Shown piece after piece: positions 26,473-36,463 of a stretch of 64,000 bases of DNA (positions are counted from its first letter, which is position 1; the number at the start of each line of letters is the position of its first letter). The stretch lies in contig JAPSKP010000001.1 of assembly GCA_031181585.1 (NCBI GenBank), positions 152,597 to 216,596 of the forward strand, written 5' to 3'. The DNA is from Lysinibacillus sp. (GTDB lineage: Bacteria > Bacillota > Bacilli > Bacillales_A > Planococcaceae). A program made the translations under genes and the position numbers. The notes under the pieces were generated by a model. It was not told the DNA's origin. It saw only the letters and a list, made by a program, of their open reading frames with translations, and made no database searches.

Positions 26473-28248
26473 TTAGTACACGTCACGTTGATAACGCTTC
26501 TGTTTTTGCAATTCTTTTAAATAATCAGCCGCCTCATCGCGTGACAATTGCTTCTGCTGCTCAAAGATTGTAATTAACGCTTCGTTCACACTATGACCTA
26601 ATGTCTTTTCATCACCGCATAAGTAAATGTTAGCGCCTTGCTCGATCCATTCGAATACTTCTTTCGCATTCTCAATCAGTCGATGCTGTACATATATCTT
26701 TTCTTGCTGATCACGGGAGAAAGCAACATTCATGTTAGTTAATGTCCCTTCCTTTAACCAGCGCTGCCATTCTACCTGATACAGGAAGTCCGTAACGAAA
26801 TGCTGATCACCGAAGAATAGCCAGCTCTTTCCTTGCGTCCCTTGTTCTTCTCGTTCTTGAAGGAAAGAACGGAACGGCGCAATCCCTGTGCCTGCACCAA
26901 TCATAATGATCGGGACAGAATCTGCAGGCAATTTAAAGTTCGGATTTTGTTTTACATACACCGCTAATTTATCACCGATTTCTACATTTGTTGCGACATT
27001 ACCTGATACAACTCCTTCACGGTAACGGCCGCCTGTTTCATGGAATACCTTGCCAATAGTTAAATGAACCTCTTCTGGATAAGCCGCATAGCTGCTTGAA
27101 ATCGAATATTCACGTGCCGGGATTTTACGTAATTGTTCGATGAATTGCTGAGGCGTCCATGTCCAAGGACTGAAAGTTTCGACAATATCAATTACATCAC
27201 GGCCATATACATATGCATTCAACACATCCCGGTCTTCAATTAATGCTCCCAGTTCAGTATTTTGCGTGTATGGGATAAATTTGTTCAGCAGCGTTTTTGA
27301 TAATGCTGTGATATCCAGGTGCTTTAAAGCGTCCTGCAATGCTGACTCATTGCCGTCTACTGTCACCTTTTGTGTCCCATCAAAGCCAAGAGCAGCTAAT
27401 AATAAGGCGATTAGGTGATCGCTATTTTCCGGCACAATTGCCAATACATCTCCTGGTTCATATGTTAAACCAGAACCTTCCAATGAAAGTTCCAAATGGA
27501 TGGTTTCCTTATTCGATCCCCGGCCGTTCAGGTTAACTTTTTCTAATACTTCTGCATAGAAAGGGTTGCTTCGTGAATAGTCAGATGTCCCTGTCGGCAC
27601 TTGCACTGTTTGGGCTGCAGGCGAAGCTGCCGTACTTGTTGCCAGCGCCTCTGTCACCTGTTGAATCCATGCATCGGCATCAGCATCAAAGTCTACATCA
27701 CAGTCTATACGTGGCACAATGCTCGTCGCACCAAGTGCTTTTAGACGTTCATCGAAATCAATACCTGTTTTACAGAAAAATTCATAAGAGCTATCTCCTA
27801 AAGAAAGGACAGCGTATTTTACATTATCCAACTTTGGTGCCCGCTTGCTATGTAAGTATTCATAGAAGCTGATCGCATTATCCGGCGGCTCACCTTCTCC
27901 ATGCGTACTTGCTACAATAAATAGATGGTCTAATTTCTTTAAGTTATTTACCTTGTAATCACCCATCGACGTGACCGTTATTTGGTGATTCGGATTTTCT
28001 AACGCAGCCCCCAGTTTTTTCGCTATTTTTTGGCTATTGCCGGTTTGCGAAGCAAAAAGAATGGTAATCTCCTTTGTTTGCTGTGCAACTTGAGCCGGCT
28101 CCTGCACTGCAGCCGGCCCCTCAGCCGAGGCAGCTGCCAAATAACCTGTCAGCCAAATTTTTTGCTGTGAAGTTAAATTCGGTAATAACTCATTTAAAAT
28201 CTTTACTTGTTGTTCGTTAAATGGACTATTAATTACTTGTAGTGTCAA
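26473..28248 (-). CDS. cysJ: Sulfite reductase flavoprotein CysJ
   Basis: 591 residues, TTG start at 28246-28248 with GAGGTG eight bases upstream. Flavodoxin domain (about 65-200, ILFASQTGNSQKIAKKLG), then an FAD-binding lobe (REYSISSS), then the NADPH module with GAGTGIAPFRSFLQ near residue 440. The diflavin enzyme passes electrons from NADPH to CysI. The N-terminal ~60 residues are a short helical extension. Second last block of the operon. Confidence 0.96.
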   Translation of the reverse strand: MTLQVINSPFNEQQVKILNELLPNLTSQQKIWLTGYLAAASAEGPAAVQEPAQVAQQTKEITILFASQTGNSQKIAKKLGAALENPNHQITVTSMGDYKVNNLKKLDHLFIVASTHGEGEPPDNAISFYEYLHSKRAPKLDNVKYAVLSLGDSSYEFFCKTGIDFDERLKALGATSIVPRIDCDVDFDADADAWIQQVTEALATSTAASPAAQTVQVPTGTSDYSRSNPFYAEVLEKVNLNGRGSNKETIHLELSLEGSGLTYEPGDVLAIVPENSDHLIALLLAALGFDGTQKVTVDGNESALQDALKHLDITALSKTLLNKFIPYTQNTELGALIEDRDVLNAYVYGRDVIDIVETFSPWTWTPQQFIEQLRKIPAREYSISSSYAAYPEEVHLTIGKVFHETGGRYREGVVSGNVATNVEIGDKLAVYVKQNPNFKLPADSVPIIMIGAGTGIAPFRSFLQEREEQGTQGKSWLFFGDQHFVTDFLYQVEWQRWLKEGTLTNMNVAFSRDQQEKIYVQHRLIENAKEVFEWIEQGANIYLCGDEKTLGHSVNEALITIFEQQKQLSRDEAADYLKELQKQKRYQRDVY

Positions 28249-28269
28249 TTTATTCGCACCTCATTCAAA

Positions 28270-28416
28270 TTATTTCAAACGAATTTTTTCATTTTTCTCT
28301 ATCTGTACAACATAGTTATCTTGAATAATGAGCGTAACGGAGCCGTATTTCATGGAACTAACCATTTTCTTCACATTTTCCAAGGTTACTTCAATATTGT
28401 CTTTACGCGTACTCAT
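28270..28416 (-). CDS. yezD: YezD-family small protein
   Basis: 48 residues. ATG 28414-28416 overlaps the sirB stop as ATGA, with GGAG nine bases upstream. The sequence matches the YezD/DUF2292 pattern: a helical start, then YGSVTLIIQDNYVVQIEKNEK, a small beta hairpin, then a basic end. In Firmicutes YezD often sits next to cysteine and sulfur genes; its action is unknown. Absent from the longer-ORF lists, but the overlap and ribosome site are good evidence. Confidence 0.9.
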   Translation of the reverse strand: MSTRKDNIEVTLENVKKMVSSMKYGSVTLIIQDNYVVQIEKNEKIRLK

Positions 28417-29153
28417 TGTTCATCTCTCCTTTCCATCAACTGTATGATTCTATCGATAAAGACATGTTGGACCTGCTCGTCATATCCCAGACACTCACAT
28501 AAATGAACAGCTTTATTCATTTCCTGAATATTAGCAATTTTCGTTTGAATATGTTGCTTTAATAACCCTGTAAATAGTAAATACGGAATAATAAATGTTT
28601 TTCGATCTTCTGTCATCAACTGCTGGAGAGCATCCTCAAATGATACCCCTTTCCCATATAAAAAGCAGGTAGACACTTCATTCAGACCAGCCCTGCTCTT
28701 TAGCAAGCCAGCGATCCGAGTTAAGTCCCTTTTCACAGCAGGATCGCTACTCCCTCGTCCAATTAGCAGGACATTTGCGCCTTTATAATTTTCATTTGAT
28801 TCCTTCAGCCTTTTTTCAAGCACATTTACCAGCCTGTCATCAACTCCAAATGCCTGGCCGATTGAAAACACTACTTCCGGGAATTTTCTTTTTGCTTCTT
28901 CTATTTCATCGGGGATATCCTTGTTCAAGTGATTTGCCGTCAATAGTAGAATCGGCGCTACAGCAACCTCTGTCGCTCCTTGCTCTACACACGCGGCGAC
29001 TCCCTGCATAATTGTCGGTTCTGCCAGTTCCAGAAAACTTTTGTGTTGAATCGGTGCATTAATACGAGGTGTTACCTCATCAATAAAGGCAAGGGCCTCA
29101 TCAACCCCCTCCTTCACTCGACTCCCGTGTGCGACATATAATACTGCTTGCAT
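28413..29153 (-). CDS. sirB: Sirohydrochlorin ferrochelatase SirB (CbiX/YlnE)
   Basis: 246 residues from ATG 29151-29153, six bases after TAGGTG; the earlier GTG is part of the ribosome site. Inserts Fe2+ into sirohydrochlorin, the last step of siroheme synthesis. The N-terminal metal-binding motif VAHGSRV (His 8) and the second lobe beginning at about residue 120 (ANVLLIGRGSSD) are typical of two-domain SirB/CbiX. Follows cobA by 13 bases. Confidence 0.93.
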   Translation of the reverse strand: MQAVLYVAHGSRVKEGVDEALAFIDEVTPRINAPIQHKSFLELAEPTIMQGVAACVEQGATEVAVAPILLLTANHLNKDIPDEIEEAKRKFPEVVFSIGQAFGVDDRLVNVLEKRLKESNENYKGANVLLIGRGSSDPAVKRDLTRIAGLLKSRAGLNEVSTCFLYGKGVSFEDALQQLMTEDRKTFIIPYLLFTGLLKQHIQTKIANIQEMNKAVHLCECLGYDEQVQHVFIDRIIQLMERRDEQ

Positions 29154-29166
29154 AGATGACACCTAC

Positions 29167-29946
29167 TTACACTGAAATTTCCTGGCGTAGTTTTTGTAAA
29201 TATTGCTCTTTTTCAAACCACTGAATTTTTTCTCTCACTTTGACAACTTCACCTATAACAATCATGCTGGGATTTTCTACTTTTTCCTGCTGAACCATTT
29301 CGACAATCGTATCGAGTGTTCCTGTAACAGTTTTTTGCACATCCTTAGTGCCCCAATGAATGAGCGCTACTGGTGTATCTGCTGGTTTTCCGTGCTTGGT
29401 TAGCTGCTTACAAATATAAGGTAAGTTCCCAACACCCATATAAATAGCCAATGTATCAATTCCTGTCGCCAAGCTCTCCCATTTGATAGAATCATCCTTC
29501 CCTTCGCGCATATGTCCGGTTACGATGGCAAAGCTGGAACTATGGTCGCGATGTGTCACAGGTATACCTGCATAAGCTGGTGCAGCGATACCGGATGTGA
29601 TTCCCGGTACAATTTCAAATGGAACACCCGCTTCTGCTAACACCTCTGCTTCTTCCGCTCCCCTGCCGAAGACAAATGGATCCCCTCCCTTCAAACGGGT
29701 CACCACTTTTTCCTTTTTACCGTGCTCGACAAGCAATGTATTAATCCGATCTTGAATAACTCCATGATAATTCGGCAGTTTTCCGACAAAAATGAGCTCA
29801 GCATCTGGCTTAGCATAGGTAAGGAGTTGTTTATTTATCAAGCGATCATAAAGGATTACATCCGCTTCTTTGATTGCACGCAGTCCTTTAACTGTAATCA
29901 AATCCGGATCACCGGGGCCTGCTCCGACAATATATACTTTCCCCAA
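29167..29946 (-). CDS. cobA: Uroporphyrinogen-III C-methyltransferase (CobA/SUMT)
   Basis: 259 residues from TTG 29944-29946 with GAGGAGG seven bases upstream; the longer frame adds 11 unlikely residues. Methylates uroporphyrinogen III at C2 and C7 to make precorrin-2 using SAM. GAGPGDPDLITVKG at the start, RLKGGDPFVFGRGAEE near residue 85, and VPGITSG are the family signatures. First gene of the siroheme-sulfite reductase operon; the long upstream region presumably holds its regulation. Confidence 0.95.
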   Translation of the reverse strand: MGKVYIVGAGPGDPDLITVKGLRAIKEADVILYDRLINKQLLTYAKPDAELIFVGKLPNYHGVIQDRINTLLVEHGKKEKVVTRLKGGDPFVFGRGAEEAEVLAEAGVPFEIVPGITSGIAAPAYAGIPVTHRDHSSSFAIVTGHMREGKDDSIKWESLATGIDTLAIYMGVGNLPYICKQLTKHGKPADTPVALIHWGTKDVQKTVTGTLDTIVEMVQQEKVENPSMIVIGEVVKVREKIQWFEKEQYLQKLRQEISV

Positions 29947-29979
29947 CGTTGTTCCTCCTCTATCTTTCAAAAAATGCAT

Positions 29980-30632
29980 TCATCTTTTTAGTTGCGACCA
30001 GCCAACAGCGATTATCTAATCCGAGTAATCGCATAATATTGTGTCACACAAAATGTCAGTTCGGATGCTTAATGATTTCTATAAATTCAAAATTTATACT
30101 TATATATATTTAAAAAAATGCAATTTTTATCTAGTAATCTACTATGATTAAAAATTATATAACCTTGTCATCATTCACCATTTACTGTCTATTTTCGACA
30201 TACATTAATCTTCATCTTTAAGTATGAGTAGGCTGTTTGTTCTCCTGCTTTCCAAAGAACACCTTATAGCTGCCTCATTCGCTATAGTGTAATTTTCTTA
30301 CAGTTCATTTCTGCACAGTAAAAAAAATGTTAAAACAAATATAAACATATAATCCCTATTAGTCAACTATGTTTTTAAAATTTTTTCATATTTCAAAATG
30401 TTTTTCATTGCTAATATGCATCAAATGTAAATGAACTGTTTTACCGTCTTTTATGTATAAATCCCTAAATTATTCTGACTCTTCAATAATAAATGAATAT
30501 AAGAAACTACTTGTTTATAAAATAACCTAGGCGAAAATACTTACTATAGGAAAACTTTTAGAGGCTGTTTTATAGAGGCCGGAATTTAATTTAAATGTTT
30601 CCGCCTCTTGAAACGATATAATTTCTTACATA
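29980..30632. promoter_or_regulatory. 650-base A/T-rich gap upstream of cobA with palindromes
   Basis: No gene is supported. Three dyads lie close to cobA: 30008-30032 (GCGATTA / TAATCGC), 30039-30051 (TTGTGTCACACAA, odd-length palindrome), and 30081-30099 (TATAAATT-CAA-AATTTATA). A minus-strand TATAAT near 30155 could be a -10. None matches a regulator that I can name with confidence, though CymR-type sulfur control would be expected. Farther out (30579-30610) an imperfect GAGGC...GCCTC hairpin is visible. Confidence 0.45.
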
Positions 30633-30674
30633 ACAAAAAAGCTGCGTATTGGAGTCACTTCCAATACGCAGCTT
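30633..30674 (-). terminator. Terminator after leuS
   Basis: Fourteen-base arms AAGCTGCGTATTGG / complement with a TCACT-like loop, followed by six T on the minus strand. Confidence 0.92.
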
Positions 30675-30691
30675 ACTTCTACACTATATGT

Positions 30692-33106
30692 TTATTTGAC
30701 TACAATGTTTACTAACTTACCTGGAATTGCAATTAGCTTCACTAATTCTTTTCCATCCATGAATTCCTTCACTTTTTCATCGTTAATTGCTATTTGTTCC
30801 AGCTCTTCCTTCGATGCGTCTTTTGCCACTTTTACTTTGGCACGGACTTTGCCGTTCACTTGAACTACAACTTCCACTTCATCATCTACAAGCTTTGACT
30901 CATCATATGTCGGCCAAGCTTCATAAGAGATCGTACCTTCATGACCTAGGATTGCCCATAGCTCTTCTGCCACGTGTGGCGCGATAGGAGCAAGCAGTTT
31001 TACAAACCCTTCTGCATACTCTGTCGGCACAACTTCTGCTTTATAGCAGTCATTAATGAATACCATCATTTGAGAAATAGCAGTGTTAAAACGAATACCC
31101 TCGATGTCTTCCGTCACCTTTTTCACTGTTTGGTGATAAGACTTTTCTAATGTTTTATCATCGGATGGCTGAACCTTTTCCGCTGCTGTGCCTTCTTCTG
31201 TTACGAACAAGCGCCAAATACGGTCAAGGAAACGACGAGCACCATCTAAGCCGTTCGTAGACCAAGCTACAGAAGCCTCAAGTGGTCCCATGAACATTTC
31301 ATATAGACGAAGTGTGTCCGCACCATGTGATGTAATAATTTCATCAGGGTTCACAACATTTCCTTTTGATTTAGACATTTTCTCATTGCCTTCACCTAAA
31401 ATCATTCCTTGGTTAAATAGCTTTTGGAACGGTTCTTTTGTCGGTACTATGCCTAAATCGTAAAGCACTTTATGCCAGAAACGTGCGTATAGCAAGTGAA
31501 GTACTGCATGCTCTGCCCCGCCGATGTAGATATCTACAGGCAGCCAGCGTTTTAATAATTCTGGATCAGCGATTGCTTCCTCATTATGTGGATCGATGTA
31601 GCGCAGGAAGTACCAGCTAGAACCTGCCCACTGCGGCATTGTATTTGTTTCACGACGTCCTTTTTTTCCTGTTTCCGGATCAACTACATTCACCCACTCA
31701 TCAATGTTGGCAAGCGGTGATTCTCCCGTGCCGGATGGACGGATATTGGATGTTTTCGGCAATTCTAATGGCAGTTGATCTACCGGTACTGTTGTCATTG
31801 TTCCATCTTCCCAATGAATGACTGGAATCGGCTCTCCCCAATAGCGTTGGCGAGAAAACAACCAGTCTCGTAGTCGGTAAGAAATCTTTTTCTCCCCTAC
31901 GCCATTTTCTTCTAACCATTGGATTGCCGCTTTAATGCCGTCTTCTTTATTTAAGCCGTTTAAGAACTCCGAGTTAATATGAGCACCGTCTCCAACGAAT
32001 GCTTCTTTCTCAATGTCCCCTCCTTCAAGAACCGGCTTAATTTCTAAACCAAATTCTTTTGCGAACTCATAGTCACGCTCATCATGAGCTGGTACAGCCA
32101 TGATTGCCCCAGTACCATATGTTGAAAGTACATAATCAGCAATCCAGATTGGCATTTTTTCTCCGTTGATCGGATTGATTGCATAAGCACCCGTAAAGAC
32201 ACCTGTTTTTTCTTTCGCCAGATCTGTACGCTCTAAATCTGATTTAAGCTTTACTTTATCCAAGTATGCTTCTACGGCCGACTTTTGTTCTGCAGTTGTA
32301 ATGTCTGCTACTAGTTTGTGCTCTGGTGCAAGAACGCAATAAGTTGCGCCGAATAATGTATCAGGACGTGTCGTGAATACTTCAAATGACGCATCCGTCC
32401 CATCAATAGCGAATGTTACTTGTGCCCCTTCAGAACGTCCAATCCAGTTGCGCTGCATATCTTTAATTGATTCCGGCCAATCTACTTCCTCTAAATCATC
32501 AAGCAGACGGTCAGCGTATGCTGTGATTTTCAGCATCCATTGTTTCATTGGGCGACGCTCTACCGGATGACCGCCGCGTTCTGATTTACCATCAATTACT
32601 TCTTCGTTTGCTAGAACTGTGCCTAGTGCTGGGCACCAGTTTACAGGAATTTCATCTACATAAGCCAAGCCCATGTCTACTAACTTTGTAAAGATCCATT
32701 GTGTCCATTTGTAGTATTTCGGATCTGTTGTATTAATTTCACGATCCCAGTCATAGGAAAAGCCAAGCTCTTGGATTTGGCGTTTAAACGTTGCGATATT
32801 TTTCTCTGTGAATTCAGCAGGGTCATTTCCTGTATCAAGTGCATATTGCTCCGCTGGAAGACCAAAGGCATCCCATCCCATCGGATGAAGAACGTTAAAG
32901 CCTTGCATGCGCTTGTAGCGAGATAAAATATCAGTCGCCGTATAGCCTTCCGGGTGTCCTACATGGAGTCCTGCACCTGATGGATATGGGAACATATCTA
33001 ATGCGTAAAATTTCGGTTTTGAATTGTCGTTTCCTGTTTTAAACGTGTTGTTGGCAGCCCAATATTGCTGCCATTTTTTTTCGATTTCTTGATGATTAAA
33101 ACTCAT
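30692..33106 (-). CDS. leuS: Leucyl-tRNA synthetase
   Basis: 804 residues, class Ia synthetase of normal bacterial length. The HIGH-type motif is [15 protein letters not shown] near residue 40, and the KMSKS loop is [13 protein letters not shown] near 575. The CP1 editing domain lies between. AAGGAGG precedes the ATG. Charges tRNA-Leu in the cytoplasm. Expression is controlled by the leucine T-box immediately upstream. Confidence 0.99.
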   Translation of the reverse strand: MSFNHQEIEKKWQQYWAANNTFKTGNDNSKPKFYALDMFPYPSGAGLHVGHPEGYTATDILSRYKRMQGFNVLHPMGWDAFGLPAEQYALDTGNDPAEFTEKNIATFKRQIQELGFSYDWDREINTTDPKYYKWTQWIFTKLVDMGLAYVDEIPVNWCPALGTVLANEEVIDGKSERGGHPVERRPMKQWMLKITAYADRLLDDLEEVDWPESIKDMQRNWIGRSEGAQVTFAIDGTDASFEVFTTRPDTLFGATYCVLAPEHKLVADITTAEQKSAVEAYLDKVKLKSDLERTDLAKEKTGVFTGAYAINPINGEKMPIWIADYVLSTYGTGAIMAVPAHDERDYEFAKEFGLEIKPVLEGGDIEKEAFVGDGAHINSEFLNGLNKEDGIKAAIQWLEENGVGEKKISYRLRDWLFSRQRYWGEPIPVIHWEDGTMTTVPVDQLPLELPKTSNIRPSGTGESPLANIDEWVNVVDPETGKKGRRETNTMPQWAGSSWYFLRYIDPHNEEAIADPELLKRWLPVDIYIGGAEHAVLHLLYARFWHKVLYDLGIVPTKEPFQKLFNQGMILGEGNEKMSKSKGNVVNPDEIITSHGADTLRLYEMFMGPLEASVAWSTNGLDGARRFLDRIWRLFVTEEGTAAEKVQPSDDKTLEKSYHQTVKKVTEDIEGIRFNTAISQMMVFINDCYKAEVVPTEYAEGFVKLLAPIAPHVAEELWAILGHEGTISYEAWPTYDESKLVDDEVEVVVQVNGKVRAKVKVAKDASKEELEQIAINDEKVKEFMDGKELVKLIAIPGKLVNIVVK

Positions 33107-33183
33107 GGTATTTCCTCCTTAAAGTATCATTGTCGACCTGTTTTCACATATTTAAGCGGAATTTACGGAATTTTTAAAAAACA

Positions 33184-33430
33184 AAAAAACTCGCCCCATT
33201 CCATAATAGAAAGGGACGAGAGAATTTTGACTCCCGCGGTACCACCCACATTAGTGACACAGCACTCAGCTTAGATTTCTTAACGCGAAAACACGGCTTC
33301 CAGCTACTATTTTCGCCAAAAGCATACTCCGAGGCGAGTTCAGTCTGTTCATCTGCCGGCTCACACCAACCGCAGGCTCTCTTGAAGACTTCTAGACCTA
33401 CTATTCCTCATCATAGTCGTTCTTAATATT
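33184..33430 (-). promoter_or_regulatory. T-box riboswitch (leucine, CUC specifier)
   Basis: Minus-strand leader contains the T-box core GGGTGGTACCGCGG (about 33236-33249), Stem I elements (AGAGAGCCTGCGG and GAACTCGCC), and a terminator CTCG-x-CCC...GGG-x-CGAG with seven T at 33187-33220. The specifier triplet is CTC (33336-33338), which codes Leu and agrees with leuS next door. Uncharged tRNA-Leu would stabilise the antiterminator. Confidence 0.95.
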
Positions 33431-33470
33431 TTCATTTATTTTAATAGAAACAATTGAAAAGCACAAGTGT

Positions 33471-34643
33471 TTATTCATACTTACCCCGTTTCAATGGCTG
33501 ATCGTACAGTAAACACGGAATGATAGCAACAATAAGTGCAATAGCAAGGAAGATGGCAAGCACCTGCATACCATACACATCGACCATCACCCCGCCTATC
33601 AGCGGTCCTACCATACGTCCTATTGTCGTTGCACTATTCACAATCCCCTGATAGAAACCTTGCCTTCCTTCCGGTGCCAGTTTGTTTGCTACTAACGGGA
33701 TAACCGGTGTAAAGAATACTTCTCCCAATGTCAGAACCACCATGGCAGCGGCAAACATTTTAAAATCTCCTGCAATTGATACCAGGCCAATTGAGGCAGA
33801 CATCAGTACCAGCCCTAATATTAATTGGTGTTTCAGTTTATCCTCCCACATTCGGACAAGTGGCCGGATGAATGGCTGTACTCCTACAATTAATAGTCCA
33901 TTAATCGTCCATAGTAAACTATATTGAGAGAGGCTCATCCCCAGCTCCTGTGTATAGGAAGAGATTGTCGCGCTCCACTGTGAATACGACATCCAGCAGA
34001 ACACGAGGGAGATACATAATATCAATATAGCAAATAACGGTGCTTTTGATTGGGGGCCTGCCCCTTCTGCAATCACATTTTTCGGTGCAATGCCTGTCTG
34101 TTTAAATCGTCTGAAGGCAAAAACAGCAATAAAGAAGAACACTGCATATGTCGCCAGGTTCGTGATGAAAACATATTCAAAGTTAATATCAGCAATTACT
34201 CCAGCCAGTGCAGGACCGATCGCCACTCCTACATTGTTTGCTAAGAATAATGTGTTGAATGCTTTTCTTCCCCCTTCCGGCCAAGCACTGCCGATGAGGG
34301 CATACATTGCGGGAAAGACAATTCCACCGCTGAACCCGACCATTGTCAGTAAGATGACATATTGGGGCCAGTCATGCCACACTGTCAAAAGGGCTAATGT
34401 GACTAAATTACATACGACCCCAAAGACAATTGTCTTATACCCTCCTAATCTATCAAATAAATAACCGCCGAGCAGATTGCCAAATACACCTGCTAACGAA
34501 TTCAACATTAAAACAAATCCTGCCACGGTAAGCGACTTTCCTAAATAATCATGAATATAAATACTATTTAGAGGCCACAAAAATGAGCTTCCGACTGTAT
34601 TTACAAACATTCCTACAACTAAAAACCACACACTTTTCGGCAT
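33471..34643 (-). CDS. yttB: Major facilitator transporter YttB
   Basis: 390 residues from ATG 34641-34643 with GGAGG seven bases upstream. Twelve predicted membrane helices and the MFS loop GGYLFDRLGGYKT near residue 60. Belongs to the drug-efflux-like DHA1 group; substrate unknown. In B. subtilis yttB lies next to leuS and ytqA in the same way. Divergent from ytqA. Confidence 0.88.
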   Translation of the reverse strand: MPKSVWFLVVGMFVNTVGSSFLWPLNSIYIHDYLGKSLTVAGFVLMLNSLAGVFGNLLGGYLFDRLGGYKTIVFGVVCNLVTLALLTVWHDWPQYVILLTMVGFSGGIVFPAMYALIGSAWPEGGRKAFNTLFLANNVGVAIGPALAGVIADINFEYVFITNLATYAVFFFIAVFAFRRFKQTGIAPKNVIAEGAGPQSKAPLFAILILCISLVFCWMSYSQWSATISSYTQELGMSLSQYSLLWTINGLLIVGVQPFIRPLVRMWEDKLKHQLILGLVLMSASIGLVSIAGDFKMFAAAMVVLTLGEVFFTPVIPLVANKLAPEGRQGFYQGIVNSATTIGRMVGPLIGGVMVDVYGMQVLAIFLAIALIVAIIPCLLYDQPLKRGKYE

Positions 34644-34777
34644 AAAATTTCCTCCATTAATTTCAAGCTCCAAACAGTAAGTCTATGCGTAATTCGTAAA
34701 ATGTACAAGAAAAAGATTTTCTATTATGTCAGAGTGTCTTCTGCATGTTAAAATAGGGCGTTAGAGGAGTGACATAT

Positions 34778-35734
34778 ATGACAGAAACAAATTTCCCTTT
34801 CCCTTCAGATGGAAAGCGTTATTATACATGGAATCGCTATTTGCGAAATGAATTTGGAAAAAAAGTATATAAAGTTGCCCTGGATGCTGGCTTTGACTGT
34901 CCGAACCGAGATGGCACAGTTGCATTTGGCGGCTGTACTTTCTGCTCCGCTGCCGGCTCGGGAGATTTTGCAGGTGATAAGGTTGATCCGATCCCTGTTC
35001 AATTTGAAAAGATCAAAGCAAAAATGGAGAATAAATGGAAGGATGGCCTGACAATGGCCTATTTCCAAGCATATACAAATACGCATGCTCCGCTTGAAGT
35101 ATTAAAAGAAAAGTTTGAAGCAGCACTTGCTTGTGAAGGTGTAATGGGGCTTAGTATTGCTACACGTCCTGATTGCCTCCCTGATGACGTTGTCGAATAT
35201 TTGGCTGAGCTAAATGAACGCACGTACCTTTGGGTAGAGCTTGGCCTGCAGACTGTGCATGAAAAAACAGCGAACCTGATCAACCGAGCACATGACTATC
35301 AAACATACGTTGAAGGTGTAGAAAAGCTGCGCAAGCACAATATCCGTATTGTCACACATATCATTAACGGTTTGCCGCTGGAAGACTACGATATGATGAT
35401 GGATACAGCACGGGAAGTAGCGAAGCTCGATGTCCAAGGCATCAAGATCCATTTACTGCATTTGTTAAAGGGTACACCTCTTGTGAAGCAGTATGAAAAA
35501 GGAATGCTGGAGTTCATGGAAAAGGATGCTTATATCAACCTTGTAGCCGACCAGCTAGAGGTGCTGCCACCTGAAATGATCGTCCATCGTATTACAGGTG
35601 ATGGACCGATTGATCTCATGATTGGGCCAATGTGGTCAGTTAATAAATGGGAAGTACTAAACGGCATTGATGCGGAGCTGGAACGACGCGGCTCATGGCA
35701 AGGCAAGTACTACCAGGCGGAAGTGGCAAAATGA
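34778..35734 (+). CDS. ytqA: Radical SAM protein YtqA (TIGR01212 family)
   Basis: 318 residues from ATG 34778, eight bases after GAGGAG. The iron-sulfur cysteines are spread as CPNRDGTVAFGGCTFC, the unusual spacing typical of TIGR01212; a TIM-barrel core and NGLPLEDYDMMMDTA follow. It is a radical SAM enzyme whose exact reaction is not settled; its coupling to mnmM points to tRNA modification. Its stop overlaps the mnmM ATG. Confidence 0.92.
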   Translation: MTETNFPFPSDGKRYYTWNRYLRNEFGKKVYKVALDAGFDCPNRDGTVAFGGCTFCSAAGSGDFAGDKVDPIPVQFEKIKAKMENKWKDGLTMAYFQAYTNTHAPLEVLKEKFEAALACEGVMGLSIATRPDCLPDDVVEYLAELNERTYLWVELGLQTVHEKTANLINRAHDYQTYVEGVEKLRKHNIRIVTHIINGLPLEDYDMMMDTAREVAKLDVQGIKIHLLHLLKGTPLVKQYEKGMLEFMEKDAYINLVADQLEVLPPEMIVHRITGDGPIDLMIGPMWSVNKWEVLNGIDAELERRGSWQGKYYQAEVAK

Positions 35735-36312
35735 AGCTAGAACGGGTTCTACAATATGCGCAGACATTATTAAAATCAGCAATCGGCAATGGGGATATTG
35801 CAGTTGATGCAACAGCCGGCAATGGACATGATACGCTGTTTTTAGCCGGGCTTGTTGGCGATGACGGCTTTGTTTATGCATTTGATGTACAAAAGCAGGC
35901 AGTCGATGCGACACTTCACCGTTTGCTCGACAATGCCCTTGAACATCGGGCGGTTGTCCTAAAAGATGGGCACGAAAATGTGGCAAAATATGTAGACAAG
36001 CCCATTTCAGGCGCCATATTCAACTTGGGTTACCTGCCGGGAAGCGATCATGAGGTGATTACACGCCCGAATACGACTATTCAGGCTTTAGAGAGCCTAT
36101 TAAAGCTCCTGAAGATTGGCGGCATTATCGTGCTTGTTATTTATCATGGGCATGAAGGCGGCAAAAAGGAACGTGATGAGGTCATTCGATTTGTAAGCGA
36201 TCTGCCTCAGAAATATATTCACGTGCTGCGCTACGAATTTTTGAACCAGAAAAATGACCCTCCATTTGTTATTGCACTAGAAAAGGTCAAAAAATTGCCC
36301 CTTGAGAGCTGA
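35731..36312 (+). CDS. mnmM: tRNA mnm5s2U methyltransferase MnmM (YtqB)
   Basis: 193 residues, ATG 35731 overlapping the ytqA stop (ATGA). Rossmann SAM-methyltransferase with the loop AVDATAGNGHDTLFLAG, and FNLGYLPGSDH where the catalytic motif NLGYLPG lies. MnmM methylates 5-aminomethyl-2-thiouridine at the wobble position in Gram-positive bacteria. Earlier frame starts lack support. A terminator overlaps its stop codon. Confidence 0.92.
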   Translation: MKLERVLQYAQTLLKSAIGNGDIAVDATAGNGHDTLFLAGLVGDDGFVYAFDVQKQAVDATLHRLLDNALEHRAVVLKDGHENVAKYVDKPISGAIFNLGYLPGSDHEVITRPNTTIQALESLLKLLKIGGIIVLVIYHGHEGGKKERDEVIRFVSDLPQKYIHVLRYEFLNQKNDPPFVIALEKVKKLPLES

Positions 36313-36336
36313 GGAATCTATCCTCGGCTCTTTTTT
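36305..36336 (+). terminator. Terminator after mnmM
   Basis: GAGCTGAGGA / TCCTCGGCTC hairpin (one G-U) with a six-T tail; starts inside the last codons of mnmM. Confidence 0.88.
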
Positions 36337-36463
36337 AATAAAAGCTCACTCCAAGGCCCCCTTATTTTATTTAACAATTCACCTTCTTCGGCTATTTTCT
36401 CAGAATCATATTTATGGTATATTAGTTTCTGAATTTTCGGAACAGAATGGATTGGTGGTTTTT

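Noticed and set aside
30039..30051. Rex operator
   Set aside because: TTGTG/CACAA halves are present but the centre is far too short for the Rex consensus.
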